From assembly GCF_042685645.1 (NCBI RefSeq), contig NZ_JBHUNX010000001.1, positions 2,666,001 through 2,730,000 of the forward strand: a stretch of 64,000 nt of DNA. Direction: 5' to 3'. Position numbers and translations under genes: made by a program. Below, piece by piece: positions 16,048 to 24,416 of the stretch. Source of the stretch: Salininema proteolyticum. GTDB lineage: Bacteria > Actinomycetota > Actinomycetes > Mycobacteriales > Micromonosporaceae. The notes beneath the pieces were generated by a model. The model searched no databases and was not told the DNA's origin. It worked only from the letters and a program-made list of their open reading frames with translations. Each line of letters starts with the position of its first letter. The stretch's first letter is position 1.

Positions 16048-16120
16048 GGGTCGGCCCGCTCCGGGCCACATCGGAGCCGGTTGGATCGGCGCTGTTCACG
16101 GCGTATGTCAGGATCATGGT

Positions 16121-16564
16121 ATGTCTGTCAAAGCCCCGGCGAGCTCCGCCCGACTGAAGATCCGCCGCCCCGGCACTCTGACGGCCACGGCCATGATGGC
16201 CTGGCTGTGCGCCTGGCCGCTGGGCATCGGCCTTTTCCTCGTGGACTCGGCCTGGAAGTGGGGGACGATCCCGCTGGGCGTGGTGGTCCTCGGCGTGCCG
16301 CTGGTCATCGCCTACTGGGCGTGGAACTCCGGCGTGGACGTCGATGCCGAGGGCATCACCGTCAAGGGGCTGTTCGGCGGCCGCCGGCTTCCGTGGAGAT
16401 CGATCGACGGTTTCGCGACCGACCGCGACGGGGTGCAGGCCATCCTCTCCGACCAGTCGCAGGTCTCGCTCAAGCCGATGCGCGCCGCTTCCCTCCCGCA
16501 GGTGATCGAGGTCGGCGGGCAGGAGATGGCCGACTCGCCCGCGTCGGGCGGTTCCGAGTCCTAG
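16121..16564 (+). CDS. PH-domain membrane protein
   Basis: 147 residues. Two hydrophobic helices (about 21-40 and 47-66) are followed by a bacterial PH-like beta domain: NSGVDVDAEGITVKGLFGGRRLPWRSIDGFATDRDGVQ. This is the usual layout of actinobacterial PH domain-containing proteins, with the domain in the cytoplasm. Function unknown. It lies 73 bases after the DUF3159 gene on the same strand and a long hairpin ends the pair. Confidence 0.75.
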   Translation: MSVKAPASSARLKIRRPGTLTATAMMAWLCAWPLGIGLFLVDSAWKWGTIPLGVVVLGVPLVIAYWAWNSGVDVDAEGITVKGLFGGRRLPWRSIDGFATDRDGVQAILSDQSQVSLKPMRAASLPQVIEVGGQEMADSPASGGSES

Positions 16565-16585
16565 GCCGGACCTCATTCTCACGGC

Positions 16586-16624
16586 GAAGGGCCCGCCCGG
16601 TGTGCGCCACCGGGCGGGCCCTTC
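16586..16624. terminator. Strong hairpin between the PH-domain gene and bioY
   Basis: A 17-bp perfect stem (16586-16602 with 16608-16624) with a 5-base loop lies between two convergent genes, 22 bases after one stop and 15 before the other. It can serve both strands. Confidence 0.75.
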
Positions 16625-16638
16625 TCGCGTTCTCGGGC

Positions 16639-17244
16639 TCAGCCCTTGATCTTCTTGACCGTCCACCAGGCGGCGGGCAGCAGCCCGGCGGCGAAGGCGA
16701 TCTTGACGGCGTCTCCGGCCAGGAAGGGCAGGACGCCGGCTCCCAGCGCCTCCGAGGCGGTCAGGCCCAGCGCCACGGCCAGGTAGGAGGCTCCGATGGC
16801 GTACATGACGACGTTGCCGAGGACCATCAGGCCGACGGTGCCGCGGACGCTGCGGTCCCAGCCGCGGCGGGCCAGGTGGCCGGCCAGCGGGGCGGCCGCG
16901 AGGAAGGCCAGCACGTATCCGAAGGTCGCTCCGGCCGCGCCGGAGGCCCCTTCCGCGAACCACGGCATTCCGGCCACTCCGGCGACCATGTACAGCGCCA
17001 TCGCCGCCAGGGCGCGCACGGGCCCGAAGGCGGTGCCGACCAGGAGGACTCCGAAGGTCTGGAGGGTGAACGGAACCGGGCTGACGACCGGGATCGTGAA
17101 GGAGATGAGCGCGGTGAGGCCGACGAATCCCGCTCCGGCGAGCGCCAGGGCGGACTCGCGGGCGGCGGTCTTGACGCGCCCGTCGACCGCGGGGATCAGG
17201 TCGGCCAGGACGTGGGACCGGGTGTCGGCGGCAAGAACGGCCAT
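16639..17244 (-). CDS. bioY: Biotin transporter S-component BioY
   Basis: 201 residues with six hydrophobic spans. The BioY signature region VSPVPFTLQTFGVLLVGTAFGP and the GMPWFAEGASGAAG ... TFGYVLAFLAAA block identify the substrate-binding subunit of the ECF biotin transporter in the membrane. The ATG at 17244 is preferred since GGAGGA lies eight bases upstream; a TTG five codons earlier would sit inside that site. No BioM/BioN is adjacent, so it must use a shared ECF module or act alone. The short repeat at 17264-17283 may be its operator. Confidence 0.92.
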   Translation of the reverse strand: MAVLAADTRSHVLADLIPAVDGRVKTAARESALALAGAGFVGLTALISFTIPVVSPVPFTLQTFGVLLVGTAFGPVRALAAMALYMVAGVAGMPWFAEGASGAAGATFGYVLAFLAAAPLAGHLARRGWDRSVRGTVGLMVLGNVVMYAIGASYLAVALGLTASEALGAGVLPFLAGDAVKIAFAAGLLPAAWWTVKKIKG

Positions 17245-17263
17245 GTGGAGTTCCTCCAAAGTC

Positions 17264-17283
17264 TTTTGCCGAAGTCTACAAAA
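17264..17283 (-). promoter_or_regulatory. Possible operator upstream of bioY
   Basis: TTTTG and CAAAA arms separated by ten bases lie 20 bases before the bioY start. The arms are short and the match to known BirA or BioQ sites is weak. Confidence 0.2.
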
Positions 17284-17374
17284 CAGTGACTCGAGGGTAA
17301 CTCATGCCTCCGGCGGCCCGTTCCCGCGTCCCCCGCCGTTCGGACAGGCGCCACAGAACCGGACCCCGCATGAC

Positions 17375-17405
17375 CGACGGGCCGGGGCGGTGCCCCGGCC
17401 CGTCG
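17375..17405 (-). terminator. Hairpin terminator after etfA
   Basis: A 14-bp perfect stem (17375-17388 with 17392-17405) with a 3-base loop lies 20 bases beyond the etfA stop codon. Confidence 0.65.
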
Positions 17406-17425
17406 CAGCGGTCTTCCTTCAAGCC

Positions 17426-18355
17426 CTACTTGCGCTTCTCGACTTCCTCGAGCAGCTGCGGCAGGACGTTGAACAGGTCGCCCACGACCCCGTAGTCGGC
17501 CATCGAGAAGATGGGCGCGTCGGAGTCCTTGTTGACGGCCACGATCGTCTTCGAGGTCTGCATGCCCGCGCGGTGCTGGATCGCGCCGGAGATGCCGGCC
17601 GCGACGTACAGCTGCGGGCTGACCGTCGTGCCGGTCTGGCCGACCTGGAACTTGTGCGGGTAGTAGCCGGAGTCCACCGCGGCGCGCGAGGCGCCCACGG
17701 CGCCGCCGAACGCGTCGGCGACCTTCTCGATGAGCGAGAAGTTCTCGGCCGAGCCCACGCCGCGGCCGCCGGAGACGACAATGTCGGCCTCGGTCAGGCC
17801 CGGGCGGTCCCCCGGGGGCTCCTCGACCGTCTCCAGGACGGCGACCTTCTTCGCGTCGTCGCCGACGGTGTAGTCGACGGCCTCGGCGGCCGGCTCGGAC
17901 GGGGCGGCCTCGGCCGCGACCGATCCGGCCTTGACCGTCGCCACGGTGACGCCCTTGGCCACCTTGGAGGTGACGATGCGGGAGCCGGCGAAGATCTCCT
18001 GGGTGCCGACGCCTTCGCCGTCGAGGGCGCTGACGTCGGTCAGGAAGCCGGTGCCGAGCTTGACGGCGAGGCGGGCCGCGACGGCCTTGCCCTCGTCGGT
18101 GCTGGGCACCAGGACGGCCTGCCACTCCTTGCCCTCGGCGATCGAGGCCAGGGCCTCGGCCTTGGGGGCCACGAAGTAGTCGTCGAGGCCGTCGGCGTCG
18201 ACCTTGTACAGCGAGGCGGCACCGTACTCGGCGGCCAGGGAGGCCGCCTCGTCGCCGAACGCGGCGGCGGCCACCTCGCCCAGTCCGCGGGCCAGGGTGA
18301 GGACCTCGGCGGAGTGGCGGGAATTGTCGGGAACGTAGACAAGAATCTGGGACAT
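17426..18355 (-). CDS. etfA: Electron transfer flavoprotein alpha subunit
   Basis: 309 residues. EtfA binds FAD and pairs with EtfB to carry electrons from acyl-CoA and other dehydrogenases to the ETF:quinone oxidoreductase. The C-terminal FAD domain shows VVSGGRGVGSAENF, AVGASRAAVDSGYYPHKFQVGQTG, LYVAAGISGAIQH and IVAVNKDSDAPIF, all family hallmarks. A 25-residue Glu/Ala-rich linker (about 145-170) joins the N-terminal domain. AGGAG precedes the ATG. It follows etfB with a 9-base gap, so they form an operon. Confidence 0.97.
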   Translation of the reverse strand: MSQILVYVPDNSRHSAEVLTLARGLGEVAAAAFGDEAASLAAEYGAASLYKVDADGLDDYFVAPKAEALASIAEGKEWQAVLVPSTDEGKAVAARLAVKLGTGFLTDVSALDGEGVGTQEIFAGSRIVTSKVAKGVTVATVKAGSVAAEAAPSEPAAEAVDYTVGDDAKKVAVLETVEEPPGDRPGLTEADIVVSGGRGVGSAENFSLIEKVADAFGGAVGASRAAVDSGYYPHKFQVGQTGTTVSPQLYVAAGISGAIQHRAGMQTSKTIVAVNKDSDAPIFSMADYGVVGDLFNVLPQLLEEVEKRK

Positions 18356-18364
18356 GGCGCGCTC

Positions 18365-19141
18365 CTAGATGAACTTCTCGCTGGCAAGGAACTCGGCGAG
18401 GGAACGGCCGCCCTCGCCCTCGTCGGTGACGATCGTTCCGGCGCTGCGCTCCGGACGGGACTCGACGGTCAGGACCTCGGTGGAGGCTCCGGCCGCTCCC
18501 ACGGCGGAGGCGTCCACGCCCAGGTCGGACAGCGAGAGGACCTCGATCTTCTTGCGCTTGGCCGCCATGATGCCCTTGAGCGACGGGTAGCGCGGAGTGT
18601 TGATCGTGTCCCACACCGAGACGATGGCCGGCAGCTGCGCCTGCAGCTTGGAGTAGCCGTTGTCCTTCTGGTGCTCGACGGTCACGGTGGATCCGTCGAT
18701 CTCGATCTTGCGGGCCCCGGTGAGGGCCGCGGCGCCGGTGTGCGCACTCAGCAGGTGCGTCATGACGCCCATGCCCGAGTCGGTGGACTCGGCGCCGGCG
18801 AGGACCAGGTCCCAGTTCGCGCGGCCGAGGGCGGCGGCGAGGATCTGGGCGGTGGCCAGGGCGTCCGAACCGGCGACGGCCTCGTCGCTGACGTGGACCG
18901 CCTGGTCGGCGCCCATGGCGAGGACCTTGCGGATGGTCTCGGTGGCCTGGTCGGGTCCCACGGTGAGGACGGTGACCGTGCCATCGTGCTGTTCTTTGAG
19001 CTGCAGAGCGGCCTCGACGGCGTACTCGTCCAGCTCTCCCATGACGTTGTTGGAACCGTCGCGGTCGACCCGCTTCTCGGCGTTCAGGTTTCTCTCAAGC
19101 CCGGAGTCGGGTACCTGTTTTACCAGGACCACAATGTCCAT
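18365..19141 (-). CDS. etfB: Electron transfer flavoprotein beta subunit
   Basis: 258 residues. EtfB is the AMP-binding partner of EtfA. The start MDIVVLVKQVPDSGLER, the EYAVEAALQLKEQHDG block and the AMP-site-like VGPDQATETIRKVLAMGADQAVHV are typical. ESTDSGMGVMTHLL and LPAIVSVWDTINTPRYPSL in the C-terminal half are the conserved family segments. The ATG at 19141 is chosen because GGAGG lies eight bases before it; a GTG five codons earlier overlaps that site. First gene of the etfBA operon. Confidence 0.96.
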   Translation of the reverse strand: MDIVVLVKQVPDSGLERNLNAEKRVDRDGSNNVMGELDEYAVEAALQLKEQHDGTVTVLTVGPDQATETIRKVLAMGADQAVHVSDEAVAGSDALATAQILAAALGRANWDLVLAGAESTDSGMGVMTHLLSAHTGAAALTGARKIEIDGSTVTVEHQKDNGYSKLQAQLPAIVSVWDTINTPRYPSLKGIMAAKRKKIEVLSLSDLGVDASAVGAAGASTEVLTVESRPERSAGTIVTDEGEGGRSLAEFLASEKFI

Positions 19142-19299
19142 CGGCGCAACCTCCACTATCTATGGTCTGGCCTGCATTGCCCAAACGCCGGACCAGGGGC
19201 CCCGACGTCTACGGCGGTGGTTCAAGGGTCCACTACTCCTGTCGCGGAGGTCGCAGTGACCTTGAACCGGTGTCTTGGACGCCACTATACATCGCTAAG

Positions 19300-19323
19300 T
19301 TACCAACCGGTAATACCGGTGGG
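19300..19323. promoter_or_regulatory. Nested palindromes between etfB and the PLDc_N-like gene
   Basis: TTACC and GGTAA arms (19300-19313) overlap a second, larger imperfect repeat of two ACCGGT blocks separated by AAT (19303-19323). The site lies in the region between divergent genes, about 160 bases from etfB and 40 from the gene at 19364. This looks like a dimeric repressor site, for example of TetR type. Confidence 0.35.
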
Positions 19324-19363
19324 TCGTTTCTCACCGTTCCCGACAGCAAGGCACAATTGAGTC

Positions 19364-19681
19364 ATGGTCCGAGTCTTGATTTTCACGTTCCTCGCCTACC
19401 TCGCCCTGGTGATCGCCGCTCTCGCCGACTGCCTGGGCAGCGAGGAGGATCCGCGGCGGCTCGGAAAGGGCGCCTGGAGCGCCGTCATCCTCCTGCTCCC
19501 GATCGCCGGGGCGATCCTGTGGTTCTGGCTCGGGCGCCCCGCCAAGCCCGAGGGCCCCGGAGGCCCCGCACGTCCCCAGGGAGGCTCCACGGGCCCCATC
19601 GCCCCCGACGACGACCCGGACTTCCTCAGGGACCTCGACAAGCGCCTGCGCGACCGCGACGACAAGAAGCGCGACGACTGA
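19364..19681 (+). CDS. PLDc_N-type small membrane protein
   Basis: 105 residues. Two hydrophobic helices (about 3-20 and 38-57) with LADCLGSEEDPRRLGKGAWSAVILLLPIAGAILWFWLGRP between them match the PLDc_N family (N-terminal membrane domain of cardiolipin synthases, frequent as a stand-alone actinobacterial protein). The rest is a Pro/Gly linker and a highly charged tail ending KRDD. No catalytic HKD motif, so it is not itself a phospholipase. Role unknown. Confidence 0.75.
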   Translation: MVRVLIFTFLAYLALVIAALADCLGSEEDPRRLGKGAWSAVILLLPIAGAILWFWLGRPAKPEGPGGPARPQGGSTGPIAPDDDPDFLRDLDKRLRDRDDKKRDD

Positions 19682-19850
19682 CGAGAGGAAGCCGCCCGAC
19701 GGGATTCACCGCGCGGCCGCGGAACACGCCCCGCGGGCGCGTGCGGAATCAGAGGCACCGAACCGGGCGGCACCGTCACCGACAGAACGCCGCGCGAACG
19801 CACGCGGAGTCAGAGTATCGCCGGAGTTCGCCGGGCGCGCCCGGCGCCGT

Positions 19851-21149
19851 CTAGGCGGTCGCCCTCTTGTCGTGTCGGCCGCCGCCCTGCCGGCGCAGCC
19901 GCGCGGCCTTCTCCGAACGGGGGACGAGAGTAGGACTGACATTGCGGCGCACCACGTCGGAGGTGATCTTGACCTTCTCGATGTCCTCGGTGCGCGAGGG
20001 GATCTCGAACATCATCGGCTGCAGGACCTCTTCTAGGATGGCCCGCAGACCCCGCGCGCCGGTGCCGCGCAGTTGCGCCTGCTCCACGATCGGCTCCAGC
20101 GCGCCCTCCTCGAACTCCAGCTCCACGCCGTCCAGCTCGAACAGGCGCTGATACTGCTTGACCAGGGCGTTCTTGGGTTCGGAGAGGATTCGCAGGAGGG
20201 CCTCCTCGTCGAGCTCCTCGACGGAGGCCAGCACCGGGAGCCTGCCGACGATCTCGGGGATCAGGCCGTACTTCAAGAGGTCCTCCGGCATCGGGCCGGA
20301 GTCCTGGAAGGGGCGCTCCTCCTCCACCTCGGAGGTGAAGCCGACGGTCCGGCGCCCGAGGCGCTGCTCGACGAACTCGTCGAGGCCGTCGAAGGCGCCG
20401 CCGCAGATGAACAGGACGTTGGTCGTGTCGATCTGGTAGTGCTCGGTCTGGGGATGCTTGCGTCCGCCCTGCGGCGGAACGGAGGCGACCGTCCCCTCGA
20501 GGATCTTCAGCAGCGACTGCTGCACGCCCTCGCCCGAGACGTCGCGGGTGATCGACGGGTTGGGGGCCTTCCGGCCCACCTTGTCGATCTCGTCGATGTA
20601 GAGGATGCCCGTCTCGGCCCGCTTGAGGTCGAAGTCGGCGGCCTGGATGAGCTTCAGGAGGATGTTCTCGACGTCGTCGCCGACATAGCCGGCCTCGGTG
20701 AGCGTCGTGGCGTCGGCGATGGCGAAGGGGACGTCCAGCATCCGCGCCAGAGTCTGCGCCAGATGGGTCTTGCCCGAACCGGTCGGGCCGACCATGAGGA
20801 TGTTGGACTTCTGCAGCTCCACCTCGTCGCGCAGGCTCGAGGTCGCCGACTGGTCGACCTGGATGCGCTTGTAGTGGTTGTAGACGGCCACGGCGAGCGT
20901 CCGCTTCGCCTTGTCCTGCCCGACCACGTAGCCGTCCAGGAAGTCGACGATCTCCTTGGGCTTGGGGAGCTCGGAGAGGGCCGCCTCGGCGTCCTCGATG
21001 AGCTCCTCCTCGATGATCTCGTTGCACAAGTCGATGCACTCGACGCAGATGTAGACGTTGGGCCCCGCGATCAGCCGCCCCACCTGCCGCTGGGTCTTAC
21101 CGCAGAAGGAGCATTTCAGAACGTCGTCCTGTCCCAGACGTGCCACCAT
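19851..21149 (-). CDS. clpX: ATP-dependent Clp protease ATP-binding subunit ClpX
   Basis: 432 residues. ClpX unfolds tagged proteins and feeds them to ClpP. The N-terminal zinc domain has Cys13, Cys16, Cys35 and Cys38. Walker A GPTGSGKT is at 121-128, pore-1 loop GYVGD at 154-158, Walker B ILYIDEID at about 182-189, and the RKH substrate-channel motif at 230-232. Sensor/arginine residues lie in LIPEIVGRLP and RGTGARGLR. AGGAG precedes the ATG. It lies downstream of clpP1-clpP2 but a terminator at 21393-21421 and about 320 bases separate them, so clpX has its own promoter. Confidence 0.98.
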   Translation of the reverse strand: MVARLGQDDVLKCSFCGKTQRQVGRLIAGPNVYICVECIDLCNEIIEEELIEDAEAALSELPKPKEIVDFLDGYVVGQDKAKRTLAVAVYNHYKRIQVDQSATSSLRDEVELQKSNILMVGPTGSGKTHLAQTLARMLDVPFAIADATTLTEAGYVGDDVENILLKLIQAADFDLKRAETGILYIDEIDKVGRKAPNPSITRDVSGEGVQQSLLKILEGTVASVPPQGGRKHPQTEHYQIDTTNVLFICGGAFDGLDEFVEQRLGRRTVGFTSEVEEERPFQDSGPMPEDLLKYGLIPEIVGRLPVLASVEELDEEALLRILSEPKNALVKQYQRLFELDGVELEFEEGALEPIVEQAQLRGTGARGLRAILEEVLQPMMFEIPSRTEDIEKVKITSDVVRRNVSPTLVPRSEKAARLRRQGGGRHDKRATA

Positions 21150-21392
21150 TGCCGCGCTCCTGTTCCTGTGCAGTCCTAAACAGCCTCAAGCGTTCTCGGG
21201 CGAACCCCCGGCGCGCCGGCCGGGCCGCCGGGCGCGCTTCTCATTATTTCGCAAACTCCGCCGCAATGCCAAACCCGGTCCCGAAATGGACCAGACCGGA
21301 CGCCGGGCGGTGCCGTGGACCAGAGTACCGCCTCACTGCGACAAGCGAAACGCATTCCACCCTATGGAGTCCGCGACCAGCGCTGATACGCC

Positions 21393-21421
21393 GAGAGGGC
21401 GGCCGGTCCGGCCGCCCTCTC
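21393..21421 (-). terminator. Terminator after clpP1-clpP2
   Basis: Two 14-base complementary arms around one central base (about 12 bp of stem once a loop is allowed), 50 bases beyond the clpP2 stop. It isolates clpX from the clpP operon. Confidence 0.7.
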
Positions 21422-21470
21422 GAACTGGCTCCGCCGAAGCCCTCCGCGCGAAATCGAGTCCGAACCGGAC

Positions 21471-22106
21471 TCAGGCGTTCTTCTTGCGGTAGGCGAGGAC
21501 GTTGTCCACCAGGCCGTACTCCACGGCCTCGTCGGCGGTGAAGATCTTGTCGCGCTCGATGTCCTTGCGCACCTTCTCCACGTCTTGCCCGGTGTGCTTG
21601 GAGAGGATCTGCTCCAGCTGCTCGCGCATGCGGACGATCTCGCGGGCCTGGATCTCCATGTCGGAGGCCTGGCCGAAGGTGCCCTCGGTGGCCGGCTGGT
21701 GGATGATGACACGCGAGTTGGGAAGCGCGGTGCGCTTGCCCGGCGTGCCGGCGGCCAGCAGCACGGCGGCGGCCGAGGCGGCCTGTCCCATGCAGACGGT
21801 CTGGATGTCGGGGCGCACGTACTGCATCGTGTCGTAGATGGCCGTCAGGGCCGTCAGCGACCCGCCGGGCGAGTTGATGTACATGATGATGTCGCGCTCG
21901 GGGTCGTTGCCCTCCAGCACGATCAACTGGCTCATGATGTCGTTGGCCGAGGTGTCGTCCACGGGGGACCCGAGGAAGATGATCCGGTCCTCGAACATCT
22001 TGTTGTACGGGTTCATCTCCTTGACGCCGTACGAGGTCTTCTCGGTGAACGAGGGGACGATGTAGCGGGCCTCGGGCCGGTAGGAGCCGGGGAACTGCAT
22101 TTCCAC
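21471..22106 (-). CDS. clpP2: ATP-dependent Clp protease proteolytic subunit ClpP2
   Basis: 211 residues. Second of two adjacent ClpP genes; in actinobacteria ClpP1 and ClpP2 form mixed 14-mers. Ser111 (GQAASAA) and His136 (VIIHQP) belong to the catalytic triad, and INSPGGSLTALTAIYDTMQYV is the family core. The GTG at 22106 is chosen since AAGGAAG lies seven bases upstream; the ATG two codons in is too far from it. It begins 20 bases after the clpP1 stop, so the two are co-transcribed. Confidence 0.95.
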   Translation of the reverse strand: MEMQFPGSYRPEARYIVPSFTEKTSYGVKEMNPYNKMFEDRIIFLGSPVDDTSANDIMSQLIVLEGNDPERDIIMYINSPGGSLTALTAIYDTMQYVRPDIQTVCMGQAASAAAVLLAAGTPGKRTALPNSRVIIHQPATEGTFGQASDMEIQAREIVRMREQLEQILSKHTGQDVEKVRKDIERDKIFTADEAVEYGLVDNVLAYRKKNA

Positions 22107-22126
22107 TTCTGCTCTTCCTTTCTGAA

Positions 22127-22741
22127 CTAACCAGCGTCCGTGACGCGCTCGACCACGTGGTCGATGAATCCGTATTCCTTGGCCTGCTCGGCGGTGAACC
22201 AGCGGTCGCGGTCGGAGTCCTTCTCGATGGTCTCCACCGTCTGTCCGGTGTGCTCCGAGATCAGGTTCAGGAACATGGTCTTGGTGTACATCATCTGCTC
22301 GGCCAGGATCGCCACGTCCGAAGCCGTGCCGCCGATGCCGCCCGAGGGCTGGTGCATCATGACCTTCGCGTGCGGCAGGGCGAAGCGCTTGCCCGACGCG
22401 CCGGCGCACAGCAGCAGCTGGCCCATCGACGCGGCCATGCCCATGCCCACCGTGATCACGTCGTTCTTGATGTACTGCATGGTGTCGTAGATGGCCATGC
22501 CGTCGTATACCGAACCGCCCGGCGAGTTGATGTAGAGCTTGATGTCCCGCTCCGGGTCCTCGGCCTCCAGCAGCAGGAGCTGGGCGCTCAGGCGGTTGGC
22601 CACCTCAGAGGTCACCTCGCTGCCGAGGAAGATCACCCGCTCCTTGAGCAGGCGGTCGTATACCATGTCGTCGAGTCCGGCGCTCGCACCGTTCCCTCCT
22701 CGCCGACTGGTCGGCAGGAATGGATTGTTTTCCGCCATCAT
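22127..22741 (-). CDS. clpP1: ATP-dependent Clp protease proteolytic subunit ClpP1
   Basis: 204 residues. First gene of the clpP1-clpP2 operon. Catalytic residues Ser105 (GMAASMGQ), His130 (VMMHQP) and a likely Asp179 (DSDRDRWF) are present, with LYINSPGGSVYDGMAIYDTMQ as the core. The N-terminal ~25 residues form the short propeptide typical of actinobacterial ClpP. GAGAGGA precedes the double ATG; either Met may start. A ClgR-like box lies about 90 bases upstream. Confidence 0.96.
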   Translation of the reverse strand: MMAENNPFLPTSRRGGNGASAGLDDMVYDRLLKERVIFLGSEVTSEVANRLSAQLLLLEAEDPERDIKLYINSPGGSVYDGMAIYDTMQYIKNDVITVGMGMAASMGQLLLCAGASGKRFALPHAKVMMHQPSGGIGGTASDVAILAEQMMYTKTMFLNLISEHTGQTVETIEKDSDRDRWFTAEQAKEYGFIDHVVERVTDAG

Positions 22742-22828
22742 CGTCCTCTCTGTTTCGAATCAGACCCTGCGCTTAGCTGTTATAGACCTTATCCCGCGAA
22801 CGGCCCGGGCGGTCGCCGATCGGGCCCC

Positions 22829-22846
22829 TGTTCGCTCCCAGCGGAG
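22829..22846 (-). promoter_or_regulatory. Candidate ClgR box upstream of clpP1
   Basis: TGTTCGCTCCCAGCGGAG fits the ClgR consensus WNNWCGCYNANRGCGWWS with two mismatches and keeps both CGC and GCG cores at the correct spacing. On the clpP1 side, a TATAAC -10 element lies about 40-50 bases downstream, so the box sits where an activator would. ClgR activates clpP1P2 in Streptomyces, Corynebacterium and Mycobacterium. Confidence 0.5.
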
Positions 22847-22941
22847 CATGGAATAGCGGCCCTCCCCGGGCTCCTCCGTTGGGGCGGGCCCAGAGAGACC
22901 GCGCGCCCCGCAGGGCTCCGGCGGCGCGCGGATACGAGAAA

Positions 22942-22968
22942 GGGCCGCGCCCAAGCGGACGCGGCCCC
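22942..22968 (-). terminator. Hairpin terminator after trigger factor
   Basis: GGGCCGCG arms (22942-22949 with 22960-22967) followed on the minus strand by TTTCTC, 17 bases beyond the tig stop codon. Confidence 0.7.
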
Positions 22969-22984
22969 GAGTCGGTGGGGAGGT

Positions 22985-24349
22985 CTACTCCTCGCCCTTC
23001 TCCTCGTCCTCACCCTTCGGCTCCTCGCCGAACAGGGCGACGCGGTCGAGGGTGTTGCCGTCGGCGTCGACCACGGAGGCCTCGCCGAGGACCTCCTCCA
23101 GCGCCATCTTCTGGCGGGTCTGGACGGCGATCTGCTGCAGCTGGCCGTTCGAGCGCAGCTGCTCGATGAACTGCGGGAACTGCTCCTGCGGAACGCCGCT
23201 CATCTGCGCCATGCGGGCGGCCTCGCCCAGCAGCAGGTCGCTGTTCGGCTCGACCTCCTTCTCGTTGGCGATGCGGCCCAGGATGATCGACTGCTTGAGG
23301 TTCTGCTCGACGTCCTTGCGGAGGTCGGCCTCGAACTCCTCGGCGGACTTGCCGATCTGCTCCAGGTAAGCGTCCATGCCGCCCATCGGGGCGACCTGCT
23401 CGCCGAGGTGGCTCTTGGTGTGCTCCACCTCGGACTCCACGGTGCCCTCCGGCAGCGGGATGTCCACGGCCTCCAGGAGCGCGTCGAGGACCTTCTCGCG
23501 AGCCTCGGTGCGGATGTCGTTCTGGGCCTGGCCCTCGAGGCGCTTGCGGGTGTCCTCGCGCAGCTCGTCCAGCGTGTCGACCGAAGCGCTCATCTCGGCG
23601 AACTCGTCGTCCAGCTCCGGAAGCTCGCGCTCCTTGACCTTCTCGACCTTGATGTCGATGTCGGCCTCCTCGCCGGCGGAGTCGCCGGAGACCAGGCTGG
23701 ACTGGATGCGCTTCTCGTCGCCGGCGCTCATGCCGACGAGGGCCTCGTCCAGGCCGTCGAGCAGGTTGCCGGATCCGACCTCGTGGCTCATGCCGGTGAC
23801 CGAGCCGCCCTCGACCTCCTCGCCGTCGCGGGTGGCCGTCAGGTCGATGACGACGAAGTCGCCCTCGGCCGCGGCGCGCTCGACGGTCTTGAGGCTGGAG
23901 AAGCGCAGGCGCTGCTGCTCCAGGTCGGCGTCGATCGACTCCTCGGTGACCTTGCCGGACTCGACCTCGACCTTGAGCTCGGAGAACTCCGGCAGGTCGT
24001 ACTCGGGCGCGACGTCGGTCTCGACGGTGAACTCGAAGGGCTTGTCGGCCTCGATCGGCTTGACGTCGACCAGGTCCGGGCGGCCCAGGAGGTTGAGCTC
24101 GTTCTCGCTCACGGCCTTGGTGAGGTTGGCCTGGACGGCGGGGTCCATCGCCTGGGCGTAGACCGACTCACGGCCGACGCGCTGGTCGATGACCGCGCGA
24201 GGGGCCTTGCCCGGGCGGAAGCCGGGGACGCGAACCTGCTGGCCAACCTGCTTGTACGCCTCGTTGATGAAGGGTGCCAGGTCTTCGAAAGGCACTTCCA
24301 CCGTTAGCCGTACCCTGGTCGGATTCAGGGTCTCGACGGTACTTTTCAC
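22985..24349 (-). CDS. tig: Trigger factor (ribosome-associated chaperone, prolyl isomerase)
   Basis: 454 residues. Trigger factor sits at the ribosomal exit tunnel and folds nascent chains. The N-terminal domain starts VKSTVETLNPTRVRLTVEVP and contains the ribosome-binding signature PGFRPGKAPRAVIDQRVG (about 41-58). The FKBP-type domain lies near 155-240 and the C-terminal chaperone arms follow. The C-terminus is highly acidic (GEDEEKGEE). The GTG at 24349 is supported by AGGAG seven bases upstream and by matching the conserved family N-terminus. Upstream of clpP1 on the same strand, the classic tig-clpP-clpX order. Confidence 0.97.
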   Translation of the reverse strand: MKSTVETLNPTRVRLTVEVPFEDLAPFINEAYKQVGQQVRVPGFRPGKAPRAVIDQRVGRESVYAQAMDPAVQANLTKAVSENELNLLGRPDLVDVKPIEADKPFEFTVETDVAPEYDLPEFSELKVEVESGKVTEESIDADLEQQRLRFSSLKTVERAAAEGDFVVIDLTATRDGEEVEGGSVTGMSHEVGSGNLLDGLDEALVGMSAGDEKRIQSSLVSGDSAGEEADIDIKVEKVKERELPELDDEFAEMSASVDTLDELREDTRKRLEGQAQNDIRTEAREKVLDALLEAVDIPLPEGTVESEVEHTKSHLGEQVAPMGGMDAYLEQIGKSAEEFEADLRKDVEQNLKQSIILGRIANEKEVEPNSDLLLGEAARMAQMSGVPQEQFPQFIEQLRSNGQLQQIAVQTRQKMALEEVLGEASVVDADGNTLDRVALFGEEPKGEDEEKGEE

Positions 24350-24391
24350 AGGCGTACTCCTAATATCAATGACGTCAGTCGGGATTCCAGA

Positions 24392-24416
24392 GGGTGGCTT
24401 CACCACTAGACCACCC
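24392..24416 (-). promoter_or_regulatory. Stem-loop in the tig leader
   Basis: GGGTGG (24392-24397) pairs with CCACCC (24411-24416), 43 bases before the tig start. It could be a leader RNA structure. Apart from this and the tRNA promoter, the 373 bases between tig and the tRNA show no gene. Confidence 0.25.

Noticed and set aside
17264..17283. Firm BirA or BioQ operator for bioY
   Set aside because: Arms are only five bases and do not match known consensus; kept as a low-confidence site only.
22157..24307. 716-codon open frame on the plus strand across clpP1 and tig
   Set aside because: It is antisense to two highly conserved genes and has the composition of a shadow frame (Leu/Val/Gly/Asp-rich without domains).
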